Below are positions 43,446 to 52,413 of a stretch of DNA of 64,000 nt, one piece after another. Within the stretch, counting starts at the first letter, position 1, and each line of letters opens with the position of its first letter. Source of the stretch: CBDFGS01 sp965247255. GTDB taxonomy: Bacteria > Chloroflexota > Dehalococcoidia > Lucifugimonadales > CAUZJF01. A model generated the notes under the pieces. That model did not search any database. It was not told where the DNA came from and was given only the letters and a program-made list of their open reading frames with translations. The translations under genes and the position numbers were made by a program. The DNA lies in assembly GCA_965247255.1 (NCBI GenBank), contig CBDFGS010000009.1, positions 62,001-126,000 on the forward strand, read 5' to 3'.

Positions 43446-44462
43446 CTACGTCTTACGCTTTAGCTTGATCGACCGGCCGCCGATCAGCCACTCCTCGACG
43501 TATATGTTCCCGTCCTTGTCCACCGCCATCCCGTGAGGGCTGTTGAATTTGCCGGTCTCAAGGAGGCTCGTGCGCACAGTGTCGCCCTCGTCGTTCTTGT
43601 TGTTTGGCCACCCTTCGACATCCGATACCGGCTCATTGTCGCCCAGATAGCCGATCAGCCCGTCGTTCAGATCGACCAGCGTCAGTCTCGCCTTGAGCTC
43701 GGCGATGATCATCGTCTCGCCGTAGGTGGCGAAGCCGCTCGGACTCGTAAGGAACTCAGACCCAAAGGCACGCTTGAACTTGCCCTCAAGGTCGTAGACC
43801 TGCACGCGTCCGTTGCTCCGGTCGGCGACGTACATCTCTGGCTCGGACTTCCGGTTGTCGATGAACACCGCGTGGGGGCAGCTGAACGCGCCGACTCGCC
43901 CCTCGATGCCGTTGATGCTGGCGACGTACTCGCCGCTCGCGGTGAAGCGGTGCACGTGGTTCTCGCCGTAGCCGTCGGCCACCCACACGTCACCGTTACC
44001 GCCATTGCGTTCTTCGTTAACCGCGACCCAAGTCGGGGCGTAGTTGCCGCTTTCGTAGACGTGGAGCGGCGGCATCGGCAGCCTGAGTACCGTGTCGCCG
44101 TCGAGGCCCTGCTTGACGACCTGCCCTGAGTACTGCGCGTCCATTCCGCCGGGATATTCGTAGCCTTGGCTCCACCGCCTCTTGCGGCCGTTGTCGGCGA
44201 TCCACAGGTACTCGGTGTCCCCCTCCTTGGCCAGCGTCATGCCGTGCCCCTCGGTGACGCCGCTCTCCCAGGAGCGCTTCAGGTTGCCTTCTTGGTCGAA
44301 CACCAGCACGTTGGCTTCTTCCTGGTGGAAGCTGATGATGTCCCCGGTCTCCGACACGACGATCCCGTGGTGCGCCCATCCGCCTCTGGACTCGGGGGTG
44401 TCCGGGGCCTTCGTCCAGTCGTCTTCCCAGCGATAGTTGTGGGGGCCCGCCGCGAGCTTCAT
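43446..44462 (-). CDS. NHL/six-bladed propeller protein
   Basis: A 338-residue cytoplasmic-looking propeller; AGGAGG precedes the ATG at 44462 and there is no signal peptide. Blades of the NHL/peptidylglycine-lyase type are clear: GWAHHGIVVSETGDIISFHQ, EGHGMTLAKEGDTEYLWIAD, NGDVWVADGYGENHVHRFTA, CPHAVFIDNRKSEPEMYVAD and FNSPHGMAVDKDGNIYVEEW. The repeated H-G/H-A at blade starts resembles the metal-binding His set of 6-bladed lyases and lactonases, so an enzymatic role is possible. Nothing in the neighbourhood pins down a substrate. Confidence 0.8.
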   Translation of the reverse strand: MKLAAGPHNYRWEDDWTKAPDTPESRGGWAHHGIVVSETGDIISFHQEEANVLVFDQEGNLKRSWESGVTEGHGMTLAKEGDTEYLWIADNGRKRRWSQGYEYPGGMDAQYSGQVVKQGLDGDTVLRLPMPPLHVYESGNYAPTWVAVNEERNGGNGDVWVADGYGENHVHRFTASGEYVASINGIEGRVGAFSCPHAVFIDNRKSEPEMYVADRSNGRVQVYDLEGKFKRAFGSEFLTSPSGFATYGETMIIAELKARLTLVDLNDGLIGYLGDNEPVSDVEGWPNNKNDEGDTVRTSLLETGKFNSPHGMAVDKDGNIYVEEWLIGGRSIKLKRKT

Positions 44463-44829
44463 GTGCCTGTCCTCCTGGTCGGCCATCGCCCTCGCCTGAG
44501 CGGTGATGGGCGGGATGCGAACGTGATGTTACGTGGGCATAGCGGCCCGGTCAAGCTGGTCGCGCGGCGTTCGGAGAGCACCGGTGCCGAAGCGAGGTAG
44601 GCGCCTCGACGCGACACAGGGGTTTTCGGGCGTTTGGGACGCAGGCACACGGGTTAACAGTAACCGTGAGGGGCAGGGCGCCGGCGCGTATTCAGCCCGG
44701 CGGCCCCTCAGTGGCTCAGGCGTGCCGACTCCCGAGGACCCGTCGTAACGGTGGCAGTTCGTGGGTGAGGCTGCTAGGCCGACCAGAACACGTAGCGACC
44801 GCAGAGCACCAGACCGATAAAGGGGCCAG

Positions 44830-46245
44830 ATGCAATCAACCACCGGAGCAGAGGCACTATCCGACATCGCAAACCCGGGCTCGACCGGCTCCGTCGAATC
44901 TACCGGGCTGGCGAGTGCGGTCAGTTGGTTCGAGAAATACCTGCTGGTGCTGGTCATAGGTGGTCTGGTCGCCGGCGTGTGGGTTGCCAGCTTCTCGCAG
45001 ACGCTCGTCGATTACGTGGACTCGATCGTCAACCTGTTCATGGACGGCTATGGTTACGTCGCGCCCGCCGCCATTTTCCTTATCCTCACCCCGTCGCTGG
45101 CGAGGCTTTTCGGGACGCGACATATGGGGTGGTTCGGACTGTTTGTAATAGGGTGGTTCGCGGGTCGCAAGATACTGGCCGGCCTCTGGGCCGTGGTTTT
45201 CGTGTTCCTGGTCTTCCGCATACCGTTCCTGCCCCAGGGCTCTCTTTCCCTCGGCGACGGCATCGCGCAGACACTGCAGTCCCTTGGCCACATGATGCTC
45301 ACCAGCAGCTACTTCTGGGCTATGTACGCGGCAGTAGCCGTGTCTATTGTTTCCACGAGAATCGAGAGGCTGACAAGGCTTCTCGAGAAGATCATGGATG
45401 GCGTTGAGCTGGGTGGAAGCTACTTGATGCCGGTGATGCCCGTTTTCATGTTCGCGATAGGGGCATACATCTACGGGCTCCCGGGCATTGTCCAGGAGCA
45501 GGTTGGTCTCGGCGAGGAGGGGAGGAGTGCCCTCCTCAACCTCAACATCTGGGGCTGGGAGACGAGTCCCCAGACCTCTACCGGGATGATAATGATATAT
45601 GTCCTGGGAGCGGTGCTCACCGGTGTCGCCTGCCTGATGTGGCAGTTCGCCTTCCTCGTTATCGCTCGGGCCCAGGAACCCAGGTTTTCCATAATCGGCT
45701 ACTTCAAGAACTACTGGATTAGAGTGTACCCGCTGCTCTGGGCCACAAGCTCAGAGGCGCTGGCCACCCCGCTGAACCTATACCTCGCGAAGAGGCACGC
45801 CCCATGGGTCCCCAGCCCAATACGCAGGTTCACGATCGGCGTTGGGAGCTACCTGGACATCAACGGGACGATCATCAACGTGTTCATCCTGGGCGCCATC
45901 GTGCTTTTGATACTAGGCCTGAACGTGTCGGTGATCGAGCTGCTGCTGATCATTCCCGTCGTCTTCCTGATAAGCTACGGCGTGCCCGGCATACCCGGAG
46001 AGCTCGTGCTGTTTGCCGGGCCGATGGCCACCATGCTGAGTATCCCCGAGGCCTCGATTCCGGCGTTCCTGGCCGTCTACATCGGCATACAGCTAGGGCT
46101 CCCCGACTCCTTCCGTACCGGGAACAACAGCACCGACGCATTTGTGGGGTCGATCATGATGAACGCGATCTACGAAAAAAGGTTCGCGAAGAAAGACCCC
46201 TTGAGCCCGGATCCCTCACCAGCGGGAGCTGCAGGAAGTGACTGA
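44830..46245 (+). CDS. Divergent dicarboxylate/amino-acid:cation symporter (SDF/DAACS-like)
   Basis: A 471-residue membrane protein with about ten hydrophobic segments. The C-terminal half has the marks of the SDF fold in altered form: the serine-rich hairpin as ATSSEALATP (residues 305-314), the unwound helix 7 motif as DINGT (343-347, usually N-M-D-G-T), a second hairpin around GVPGIPGELVL, and DSFRTGNNSTD (426-436, usually D-R-x-R-T-x-x-N-V-x-G-D). These sites bind substrate and Na+ or H+ in the family. Substrates of this branch are unknown. Its stop overlaps the next gene, so a partner role for that protein is likely. Confidence 0.72.
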   Translation: MQSTTGAEALSDIANPGSTGSVESTGLASAVSWFEKYLLVLVIGGLVAGVWVASFSQTLVDYVDSIVNLFMDGYGYVAPAAIFLILTPSLARLFGTRHMGWFGLFVIGWFAGRKILAGLWAVVFVFLVFRIPFLPQGSLSLGDGIAQTLQSLGHMMLTSSYFWAMYAAVAVSIVSTRIERLTRLLEKIMDGVELGGSYLMPVMPVFMFAIGAYIYGLPGIVQEQVGLGEEGRSALLNLNIWGWETSPQTSTGMIMIYVLGAVLTGVACLMWQFAFLVIARAQEPRFSIIGYFKNYWIRVYPLLWATSSEALATPLNLYLAKRHAPWVPSPIRRFTIGVGSYLDINGTIINVFILGAIVLLILGLNVSVIELLLIIPVVFLISYGVPGIPGELVLFAGPMATMLSIPEASIPAFLAVYIGIQLGLPDSFRTGNNSTDAFVGSIMMNAIYEKRFAKKDPLSPDPSPAGAAGSD

Positions 46246-46963
46246 TGTGGACCACCCGGGGCACGTCCTCGTGGACGGTATGCTAACGCCGGACGGCACG
46301 CTGATCGAGAAAGTCCTCGAGCACGTCGTAGAGGTGGCCGAGCTTCACGCCGTGCTCACCTCGCCCCGGCGTCAGTACCTTCGAAGGAGGCTGCTGCAAT
46401 CTCTCAGGACTGCGATGACGATCGACGAAATCGAGGGATTGAGGACGGAGGTTGGCGCCCGGGAGTACGAGCGCCACATCCACAAGTTCTTGAGATGGGG
46501 TCTTGTCAGAGCGGTGTCGTCGGGTGATGAGGTAACAGGCTACGTCAGGACTGGCCTTGGCGAGGATGGCCTCAACACTGTTCGGGAACTGCAGCGAAAG
46601 GTCGGTGATGAGCGGGCGAGGAGCATCGCCGAGTCCGGCCTGGGCTCCAACGCGATCAAGCTGTTTCTAACGATCTTTGGCAACCCTAAGGAGGTCGACC
46701 TGACGACACGGGAGATACTCTACTCCCCACTGGAGATCGGCCAGCTGGTCCGCGTCTTCTCCCGCAGTGTCGAGGGCGTCTCCGCTATCGACAAGCTCGA
46801 CGACGCCGGACTAATCTCGTACCTGGAAGACGGCAACGTCCACGTCAACCCTCGCCGGTCGACCGCCTTCTACCACTACCTGAGGAATCTGTATTTCCTG
46901 CTCGCACGGGGCACGGGCAGTCCGGAGACCGCCGAGCCCGGGCCAGCCCAAACGAGCTCATGA
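46238..46963 (+). CDS. Uncharacterised protein coupled to the symporter
   Basis: A 241-residue soluble protein starting at GTG 46238, overlapping the symporter stop by 8 bases (GTGACTGA), which implies translational coupling. Helix-rich. The segment SPRRQYLRRRLLQSLRTAMT, IDEIEGLRTEVG, YERHIHKFLRWGLVRAV looks like a winged-helix domain, and a second similar segment (LTTREILYSPLEIGQLVRVF and IDKLDDAGLISYLEDGNVHV) suggests a repeat. DNA binding or control of the transporter is possible; I know no family that fits. Confidence 0.75.
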   Translation: MTDVDHPGHVLVDGMLTPDGTLIEKVLEHVVEVAELHAVLTSPRRQYLRRRLLQSLRTAMTIDEIEGLRTEVGAREYERHIHKFLRWGLVRAVSSGDEVTGYVRTGLGEDGLNTVRELQRKVGDERARSIAESGLGSNAIKLFLTIFGNPKEVDLTTREILYSPLEIGQLVRVFSRSVEGVSAIDKLDDAGLISYLEDGNVHVNPRRSTAFYHYLRNLYFLLARGTGSPETAEPGPAQTSS

Positions 46964-46991
46964 CGACCCTCTACGGAAGCTCGCTCGCCGA

Positions 46992-48608
46992 CTAAAAGTC
47001 CATCGGCGGGGCGCCGGGTGGCGGCACGAACGGTTTGTCTTCCTTAATGTCCGTGATCAGCGACTCGGTCGTCATGACCATCCCGGCGACGCTGGCGGCG
47101 TTCTCGATCACCGCGCGGGCTACCTTAGCCGGGTCCACGATACCTCTTTCCATCAGGTTGGTGAACTCGCCCGCCTCGGCGTCGTATCCCCAGTCGCCCT
47201 CGCCCTCTTCGCTTTCGGCCAGGATGACCTCCCCTGAGAAGCCTGAGTTCTCCGAGATCAGCTTCAAGGGTTTGGCTAGCGCGGCCCCCAGGATATTGGC
47301 CCCGGTCCGCTCGTCGCCCGTGAGTTCCAGCGAGTCGAGTGCCGAGCGCGCCCGGATCAGCGCCAGGCCGCCGCCCGGTACGATGCCCTCCTCCGACGCA
47401 GCGCGCGTGGCTGAGAGGGCGTCCTCCAGCCTGCTCTTCTTCTCCTTCAGCTCCACCTCTGTGGCGGCGCCCACCTTGAGGATGGCGACGCCCCCCGCGA
47501 GCTTGGCCGCCCGCTCCTCGAGCTTCTCCCTGTCGTAATCCGAACTAGTATCCTCTATCTGTGCCTTGAGCTGCGCGATGCGCCCTTGGATGGCCTCTTC
47601 GGCTCCGGCGCCCCCCACAAAGGTCGTATCGTCCTTTGTGGCAACGACCCTTCGGGCGCGGCCTAGGTCCCCGATCTCCGCGGACTCGAGCTTACGCCCA
47701 ACCTCCTCGCTGATCACGTTCGCACCGGTCAGGATCGCCAGGTCCTCCAGCAAGGCTTTGCGCCGGTCGCCGAAGCCGGGCGCCTTAATGGCTAGCACGT
47801 TCATCGTCCCGCGGAGCTTGTTCACCACCAGCGTCGCCAGCGCCTCGCCCTCCACGTCCTCGGCGACCAGTACGAGATTCTTGCTGATCCGGAGCAGCTT
47901 CTCCAGTGTAGGCAAAAGGTCCGCCATCGCCGAGATCTTCTTGTCTGTTATCAGGATGTGGGGGTCCTCGATCTCCGCCTGCATCCGCTCTTGATCGGTG
48001 ACGAGATAGGGGGATACGTAGCCGCGGTCGATCTCCATTCCCTCGACGAACTCTTCCTCGTACCGTAGGCCCTTGGACTCCTCGACCGTAATTACCCCGT
48101 CCTGTCCTACCTTTTCGATGATCCCCGCGATGATCTCGCCCATCTCGTCGTCATGGGCAGAAAGCGAAGCGACCTGAGCGATCTGGCGCCGGCCTTCCAT
48201 AGGGACCGACATCTCAGCAAGGCTCTCCTTCAATGCTATCGCGCCCTTCTCGATGCCCCGTCGGAGCGCCATCGGGTCGGCGCCGGCCGCGAGATTCTTG
48301 AACCCCTCCTCTATGATCGCGTGCGCCAGAATGGTCGCCGTCGTCGTGCCGTCGCCGGCCGCGTCGTTCGTCTTGGTCGCTGCCTCCTTCAGCAGCTGGG
48401 CGCCCATGTTCTCGAACGGGTCCTCCAGATCGATCTCCTTGACGATCGTGACCCCGTCGCTGCACACTTTGGGCGGGCCGAAGTCGTCGTCCAGGACCAC
48501 ATTGCGGCCGAGCGGCCCCAGGGTGATCCCTACGGCTTTAGCCATCGTGTCTATCCCGCGTTTGATCGCGGCCCTGGCGTCATCGCTGAATTCTATTTGC
48601 TTGGGCAA
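46992..48608 (-). CDS. groEL: Chaperonin GroEL (Hsp60)
   Basis: A 538-residue type I chaperonin, which folds proteins in an ATP-driven double-ring cage with GroES. Landmarks: MPKQIEFSDDARAAIKRGID, VAKAVGITLGPLGRNVVLD (apical start), the ATP-site phrase NDAAGDGTTTATILAHAII, GGGLALIRARSALD, and INEGIV-type hinge regions. The C-terminus ends PFVPPPGAPPMDF, rather than the Gly-Gly-Met tail of many GroELs. Full length for the family. It follows groES after 139 bases. No CIRCE inverted repeat (TTAGCACTC...GAGTGCTAA) is visible near either gene, so HrcA control is not evident. Confidence 0.97.
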   Translation of the reverse strand: MPKQIEFSDDARAAIKRGIDTMAKAVGITLGPLGRNVVLDDDFGPPKVCSDGVTIVKEIDLEDPFENMGAQLLKEAATKTNDAAGDGTTTATILAHAIIEEGFKNLAAGADPMALRRGIEKGAIALKESLAEMSVPMEGRRQIAQVASLSAHDDEMGEIIAGIIEKVGQDGVITVEESKGLRYEEEFVEGMEIDRGYVSPYLVTDQERMQAEIEDPHILITDKKISAMADLLPTLEKLLRISKNLVLVAEDVEGEALATLVVNKLRGTMNVLAIKAPGFGDRRKALLEDLAILTGANVISEEVGRKLESAEIGDLGRARRVVATKDDTTFVGGAGAEEAIQGRIAQLKAQIEDTSSDYDREKLEERAAKLAGGVAILKVGAATEVELKEKKSRLEDALSATRAASEEGIVPGGGLALIRARSALDSLELTGDERTGANILGAALAKPLKLISENSGFSGEVILAESEEGEGDWGYDAEAGEFTNLMERGIVDPAKVARAVIENAASVAGMVMTTESLITDIKEDKPFVPPPGAPPMDF

Positions 48609-48747
48609 GTCCGCCTCCCTCTCGTTTCTTCCGGTATCGCGTCAGTGAATTGCCGAGTCCGCCACGCTGAGACCACATCGCAAAAGGGCGTCTGTGCGCC
48701 GGCCCTGGGTCACCGTGGCGTCCCAATGCTACGTCGTGTGCGCCTTC

Positions 48748-49038
48748 CTATTTCTTGAACAGCACGTCGTCTTCGCGGAGTACCATGTACTCGGTCTCCC
48801 CCGCCTTGTATTCTGTCCCGCCGTACTTGGAGTAGACCACGGTGTCCCCGACCTCTATCTCCATCGGGACCCTCTTACCATCGTCGGTGAGCTTTCCAGG
48901 GCCGACCGCCACCACCGTGCCCTCCTGAGGCTTCTCCTTAGCTGTGTCCGGGATGTATATACCCCCCGTGGTCATCTGGGCCGCCTCCTCAGATGGCTCG
49001 ACGACGATTCGATTACCTAACGGCTTGAATTCCTCCAT
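48748..49038 (-). CDS. groES: Co-chaperonin GroES
   Basis: A 96-residue lid protein for GroEL. Start 49038 (MEEFKPLGNRIVVEPSEEAA) follows AAGGAGG; the open frame running upstream to 49383 is not coding. The mobile loop is AQMTTGGIYIPDTAKEKPQE and the roof and C-terminal strand YMVLREDDVLFKK are as expected. First gene of the groESL operon. Confidence 0.96.
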   Translation of the reverse strand: MEEFKPLGNRIVVEPSEEAAQMTTGGIYIPDTAKEKPQEGTVVAVGPGKLTDDGKRVPMEIEVGDTVVYSKYGGTEYKAGETEYMVLREDDVLFKK

Positions 49039-49465
49039 CTCCCGGTACCTCCTTAGAATTGGATCGAGAATGACTGCGCGATGAGACGCCGAGGCCAGTC
49101 CGCGCGTCCCCCGGATAGCCGTCTCCGCCTCGCCAAAATCCGAAATCCGGTGACCGTACGTTGCTCGCCTAAGACCACCGAATGGCCTCGAGCGCCGGGG
49201 TACACCACTCCGACGCCAGCACCCCATTCTACGGAGAGGGGAATTCGCCGTCAACATCAGCGCGGACGCCGAACATCTGAGGCGCTGATCGTCCCCAAGA
49301 CGCGCAAGCTGAGGGCACACACAAGTCCAGCTACGCCGCCGCTCGGTCGCAACGACAGGCCAACCGCAGGCCGGTCCCCACACGATATTGTGGTTAAGCC
49401 CGCGCCCACCACCATATCCTGTGGCTGTTTTTACTAGGACCTAACTACAAGAACCACGGAATACC
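49039..49465. other. Divergent intergenic region between groES and DUF1501 gene
   Basis: About 430 bases. It must hold the groESL promoter on the minus strand, but I could not pick one with confidence, and I see no CIRCE or sigma-32-like pair. Open frames here read as antisense or random and lack start signals. A DUF1501 promoter begins at its right edge. Confidence 0.4.
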
Positions 49466-49500
49466 TTGACATGAGATATAACTCATGTTATAAGTTGACC
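49466..49500 (+). promoter_or_regulatory. Promoter with a palindromic operator between -35 and -10
   Basis: TTGACA (49466-49471) and TATAAG (49489-49494) are spaced 17 bases. The space between them is filled by a perfect inverted repeat, ACATGAG-ATATAA-CTCATGT (49469-49488). A dimeric repressor bound there would block RNA polymerase. Transcription should start near 49501. The regulator is not identified. Confidence 0.75.
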
Positions 49501-49544
49501 TGGTGGATTATCCTGTTTTTCGTACGTGTGTACAGGAGGCGCGA

Positions 49545-49577
49545 ATGAAACAGTGCGTGTGGGTGTGTGAGCCGTAA
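49545..49577 (+). CDS. Ten-residue leader peptide MKQCVWVCEP
   Basis: AGGAGG stands 8 bases before the ATG and the frame ends at TAA TAG, two stops in a row. The peptide holds two Cys and one Trp in ten residues. It lies in the leader between the operator-promoter and the DUF1501 gene. Such an element could attenuate or couple translation, but no alternative hairpin has been worked out by eye. Translation of the peptide is inferred. Confidence 0.5.
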   Translation: MKQCVWVCEP

Positions 49578-49690
49578 TAGACGGTCGCACGTAACATTCG
49601 CGCTAGGGCCTCGCCCCCAGAGCCAAGGCCCCCGGCAACCGCAAGTCTTCCAAAAACGGTGTCCCGTACACCCAGGGGAGGGACGAAAGA

Positions 49691-50839
49691 ATGGCAGGAA
49701 ACGGAAAAAACGGCAATAGCAAACCACCGGTGCTGGTCGTCGTCCAGCTCAGCGGTGGCAACGACTTTATGAACACTATCGTGCCCTTTAACGACAGCAG
49801 GTACCACGACTATAGGCCGACGCTCGGTGTCAAAGAGGACGAGGTGCTTCCTCTAAACGACACCCTGGGGTTCCATCCGACGGCAGCCCCGCTGAAGGAG
49901 TTCTACGACCAGGGCAAGATGGCCATCATTCAGGGCGTGGGCTATCCCAACGGCAGCCGCTCCCACTTCCGGAGCATGTACATTTGGCATACATGTGAGC
50001 CTGAAAAGCTCGTCACGGAAGGTTGGCTTGGCAAGACCATCGGCGAAATGGACCCTAAGCACGAGAATGTCCTGCTGGGAGTGAACTTCGGCCGAGGGCT
50101 GCCCCAGGCCATGGTCTCCAAGGGCGTTCCCGTGACATCGGTGGGCGACCTGGACAACTATGGGCTCATGTCGGGGCTGAGCGAGGAAGAGGGGAAGATG
50201 GAGGCGCTCGAAGTCTTTAAGCAGATGTACGCGCCCGCCATGGGTACCGGCCCCGTGATGGACTACCTTTCCCAGACAGGGCTAGGCGTCATATCCGGCG
50301 GAGACGTGCTGAAGACGGTCCCAGACGACTACGAGTCCAACGTCGAGTACGCCGGTAACGAGATCGCCACCGGCCTGCGCGACGTGGCGCGGGTCCACCT
50401 GGCAGACGTCGGCACCCGCATCTTCTACACCAATCACGGTGGGTACGACACCCACGCCAACCAGGGGCCAACACATCCGACGCTGCTCACCGACGCGTCC
50501 AGGGCCATCATGGACTTCTACCAGGACCTCGAAGACCACGACGCGGCCGACAACGTAGTCACGCTGGTCTTCACCGAGTTCGGGCGGCGGGTCGCCGACA
50601 ACGGCAGCGGTACCGACCACGGCGCCGGCGGTGGCGCCTTCATCATCGGCGAGCCGGTCAAGGGCGGACTCTACGCGGAGTACCCCTCGCTGGAACAGAG
50701 CAAGCTTGAGAACGGAGAGGACCTGGCACACACGTACGACTTCCGTGGGCTGTACTCGACGATCCTCGAGCAGTGGATGGGCATGGACGCGACCCCGATC
50801 GTTGGCGGTACGTTCGAGCAGGTCCAGGCGTTCAAGTAG
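49691..50839 (+). CDS. DUF1501 family protein
   Basis: A 382-residue protein with GGGAGGG upstream of the ATG. The opening PVLVVVQLSGGNDFMNTIVP, GVGYPNGSRSHFRSMYIWHT, FYTNHGGYDTHANQG and VTLVFTEFGRRVADNGSGTD HGAGGG are the conserved core of DUF1501, an alkaline-phosphatase-like (sulfatase-superfamily) fold in which His and Asp residues may bind metal. Unlike many members it has no twin-arginine signal. Its function is unknown; in other phyla DUF1501 genes pair with DUF1800 genes, but none is adjacent here. It has its own regulated promoter and terminator, so it is a single-gene unit. Confidence 0.88.
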   Translation: MAGNGKNGNSKPPVLVVVQLSGGNDFMNTIVPFNDSRYHDYRPTLGVKEDEVLPLNDTLGFHPTAAPLKEFYDQGKMAIIQGVGYPNGSRSHFRSMYIWHTCEPEKLVTEGWLGKTIGEMDPKHENVLLGVNFGRGLPQAMVSKGVPVTSVGDLDNYGLMSGLSEEEGKMEALEVFKQMYAPAMGTGPVMDYLSQTGLGVISGGDVLKTVPDDYESNVEYAGNEIATGLRDVARVHLADVGTRIFYTNHGGYDTHANQGPTHPTLLTDASRAIMDFYQDLEDHDAADNVVTLVFTEFGRRVADNGSGTDHGAGGGAFIIGEPVKGGLYAEYPSLEQSKLENGEDLAHTYDFRGLYSTILEQWMGMDATPIVGGTFEQVQAFK

Positions 50840-50887
50840 CGCTCTAGCAGAGCTTCCTGCCATATTCAACCTGAGTGTATTCAGGGA

Positions 50888-50927
50888 GATGCCAGGCGCG
50901 TCTGGGCGCGCCTGGCATCCATTGTTT
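50888..50927 (+). terminator. Rho-independent-like terminator after DUF1501
   Basis: GATGCCAGGCGCG and CGCGCCTGGCATC make a perfect 13-base-pair stem with loop TCTGGG (50888-50919), followed by CATTGTTTG. The T run is short, so efficiency is uncertain. Confidence 0.65.
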
Positions 50928-51116
50928 GCCCGCCTCCGCACTCCGGGTCCGCCTAGCTCGTGTTGAGGAGCGCACGCGCCATCGTGAGCCCGCCTCGAAA
51001 CCGGGCGCGTAGCTTCGGGGAGAGCGGCATCGCGTGTCTAGGTACGGTTGACATCAGGCCCGTCGTTGTGATACGAAAGACGTTACGAAAACAAAGGCAA
51101 CCGAGGTGAGGGCGGC

Positions 51117-52127
51117 ATGACTGCATACATCGCGAGGCGCATTCTGCTGGCGGCGTTTACGCTGGCCGTCATGTCCCTCATGTCGTTTACCATCATCCAG
51201 CTCCCAGAAGGGGACTACGTCGACAGGTACATCCAGGAGCTCCAGGCCGAGGGCGACTTCCTCAGCATGGAAGAGGCCAACGCGCTGCGCGAGTACTATG
51301 GTCTGGACAAGCCGATGCTGGTCCAATATTGGCGCTGGATCTCGCGGATCCTTTTCCAGATGGACTTCGGCTACTCGTATCGCTACGACGCCAAGATAAG
51401 GAGCCTTATAGGGGACCGCCTCCAATTCACAATCGCGCTATCTGCTTTCACGACGATCGTAATATGGAGCTTTGCTTTCCCCGTCGGAATATATTCTGCC
51501 GTGAGGCAGCACTCAATCGGGGACTATACGTTCACGTTCCTTGGTTTCGCAGGCCTTGCCGTGCCCGACTTCTTGCTCGGCCTTGTGATGATGTACGTCT
51601 TCTTCGCATACTTCGATATGAGCGTCGGAGGTCTATTCTCGACCGACATGCAGAACGCGCCGTGGAGCGTCGCCCGTGCTATCGACATGCTCCAGCACCT
51701 CATAATACCGGGCGTGGTCCTGGGTACGGCAGGGACGGCAGGCTTGATTCGTACTATGAGGAACCAGCTCCTCGACGAGCTGCACAAGCCTTACGTGGTC
51801 ACCGCGCGTTCCAAAGGCCTCCCCGGCTGGCGCATCATCCTGAAATACCCGGTGCGTATCGCCCTCAACCCGTTCATAAGCGGTATCGGCGGCCAGATCG
51901 CCGGTCTGCTTGGCAGCAGCGTCATCGTATCCGTGGTGCTCAGCCTGCCCACCCTGGGCCCGCTAATGCTGGGAGCACTCCTGGAGCAGGACATGTACCT
52001 GGCCGGGACGATCATTCTCCTGTTCGGTCTACTCGGCGTGTTGGGGATTCTTATCTCGGACCTGATGCTCGTGGCTGTCGACCCGCGCATCAGGTTTAGC
52101 GGCGAGCGGGGCGTGCAGACCTTCTAG
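51117..52127 (+). CDS. ABC transporter permease, DppB/OppB type
   Basis: A 336-residue inner-membrane permease of peptide/nickel-type importers. Six membrane segments are visible, the first being ILLAAFTLAVMSLMSFTII. The BPD_transp_1 domain occupies residues about 100-330; the coupling helix is ELHKPYVVTARSKGLPGWRI, with the E-A-A-like loop that contacts the ATPase. Unlike typical dpp/opp operons there is no DppC, ATPase or binding protein on either side: the neighbours are DUF1501 and a propeller lipoprotein. Its partners may lie elsewhere in the genome. A strong terminator follows at once. Confidence 0.9.
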   Translation: MTAYIARRILLAAFTLAVMSLMSFTIIQLPEGDYVDRYIQELQAEGDFLSMEEANALREYYGLDKPMLVQYWRWISRILFQMDFGYSYRYDAKIRSLIGDRLQFTIALSAFTTIVIWSFAFPVGIYSAVRQHSIGDYTFTFLGFAGLAVPDFLLGLVMMYVFFAYFDMSVGGLFSTDMQNAPWSVARAIDMLQHLIIPGVVLGTAGTAGLIRTMRNQLLDELHKPYVVTARSKGLPGWRIILKYPVRIALNPFISGIGGQIAGLLGSSVIVSVVLSLPTLGPLMLGALLEQDMYLAGTIILLFGLLGVLGILISDLMLVAVDPRIRFSGERGVQTF

Positions 52128-52153
52128 GGCAGGGGAGCAAGACAGCGTTCTTG

Positions 52154-52191
52154 GCAGCGGCCCCCGCGTTTTCGGGGGCCGCTGCTCTTTT
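52154..52191 (+). terminator. Rho-independent terminator after the permease gene
   Basis: GCAGCGGCCCCCG and CGGGGGCCGCTGC form a perfect 13-base-pair stem around CGTTTT (52154-52185), followed by TCTTTTG. It ends the permease as a single-gene unit. Confidence 0.85.
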
Positions 52192-52413
52192 GAGAGGTCT
52201 GGCCGCCTGGGACGTGGTGTCCGCGACGGCGGGGCCCGGTTCGGCGATCTGATTTCCTGATTCTGCACGTAACTTGAATCCGTACCCCTGGGTTCGTCTC
52301 GTATAGAAGGTGACCGGGCGCGGACGCAACCAAGGCTACGCACCTCCGCTTCTCATCTTCTGTCTCCCGCGGGAGGGAGCTAGAGGGGAGGTGGCGTGCC
52401 CAAGGGCCAAACA

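Noticed and set aside
48609..49200. CIRCE operator before groES or groEL
   Set aside because: No TTAGCACTC-N9-GAGTGCTAA-like inverted repeat is present on either strand.
49081..49437. 118-codon plus-strand open frame upstream of DUF1501
   Set aside because: Arg/Pro/Thr-rich without domain, no ribosome site, overlaps the groES promoter region.
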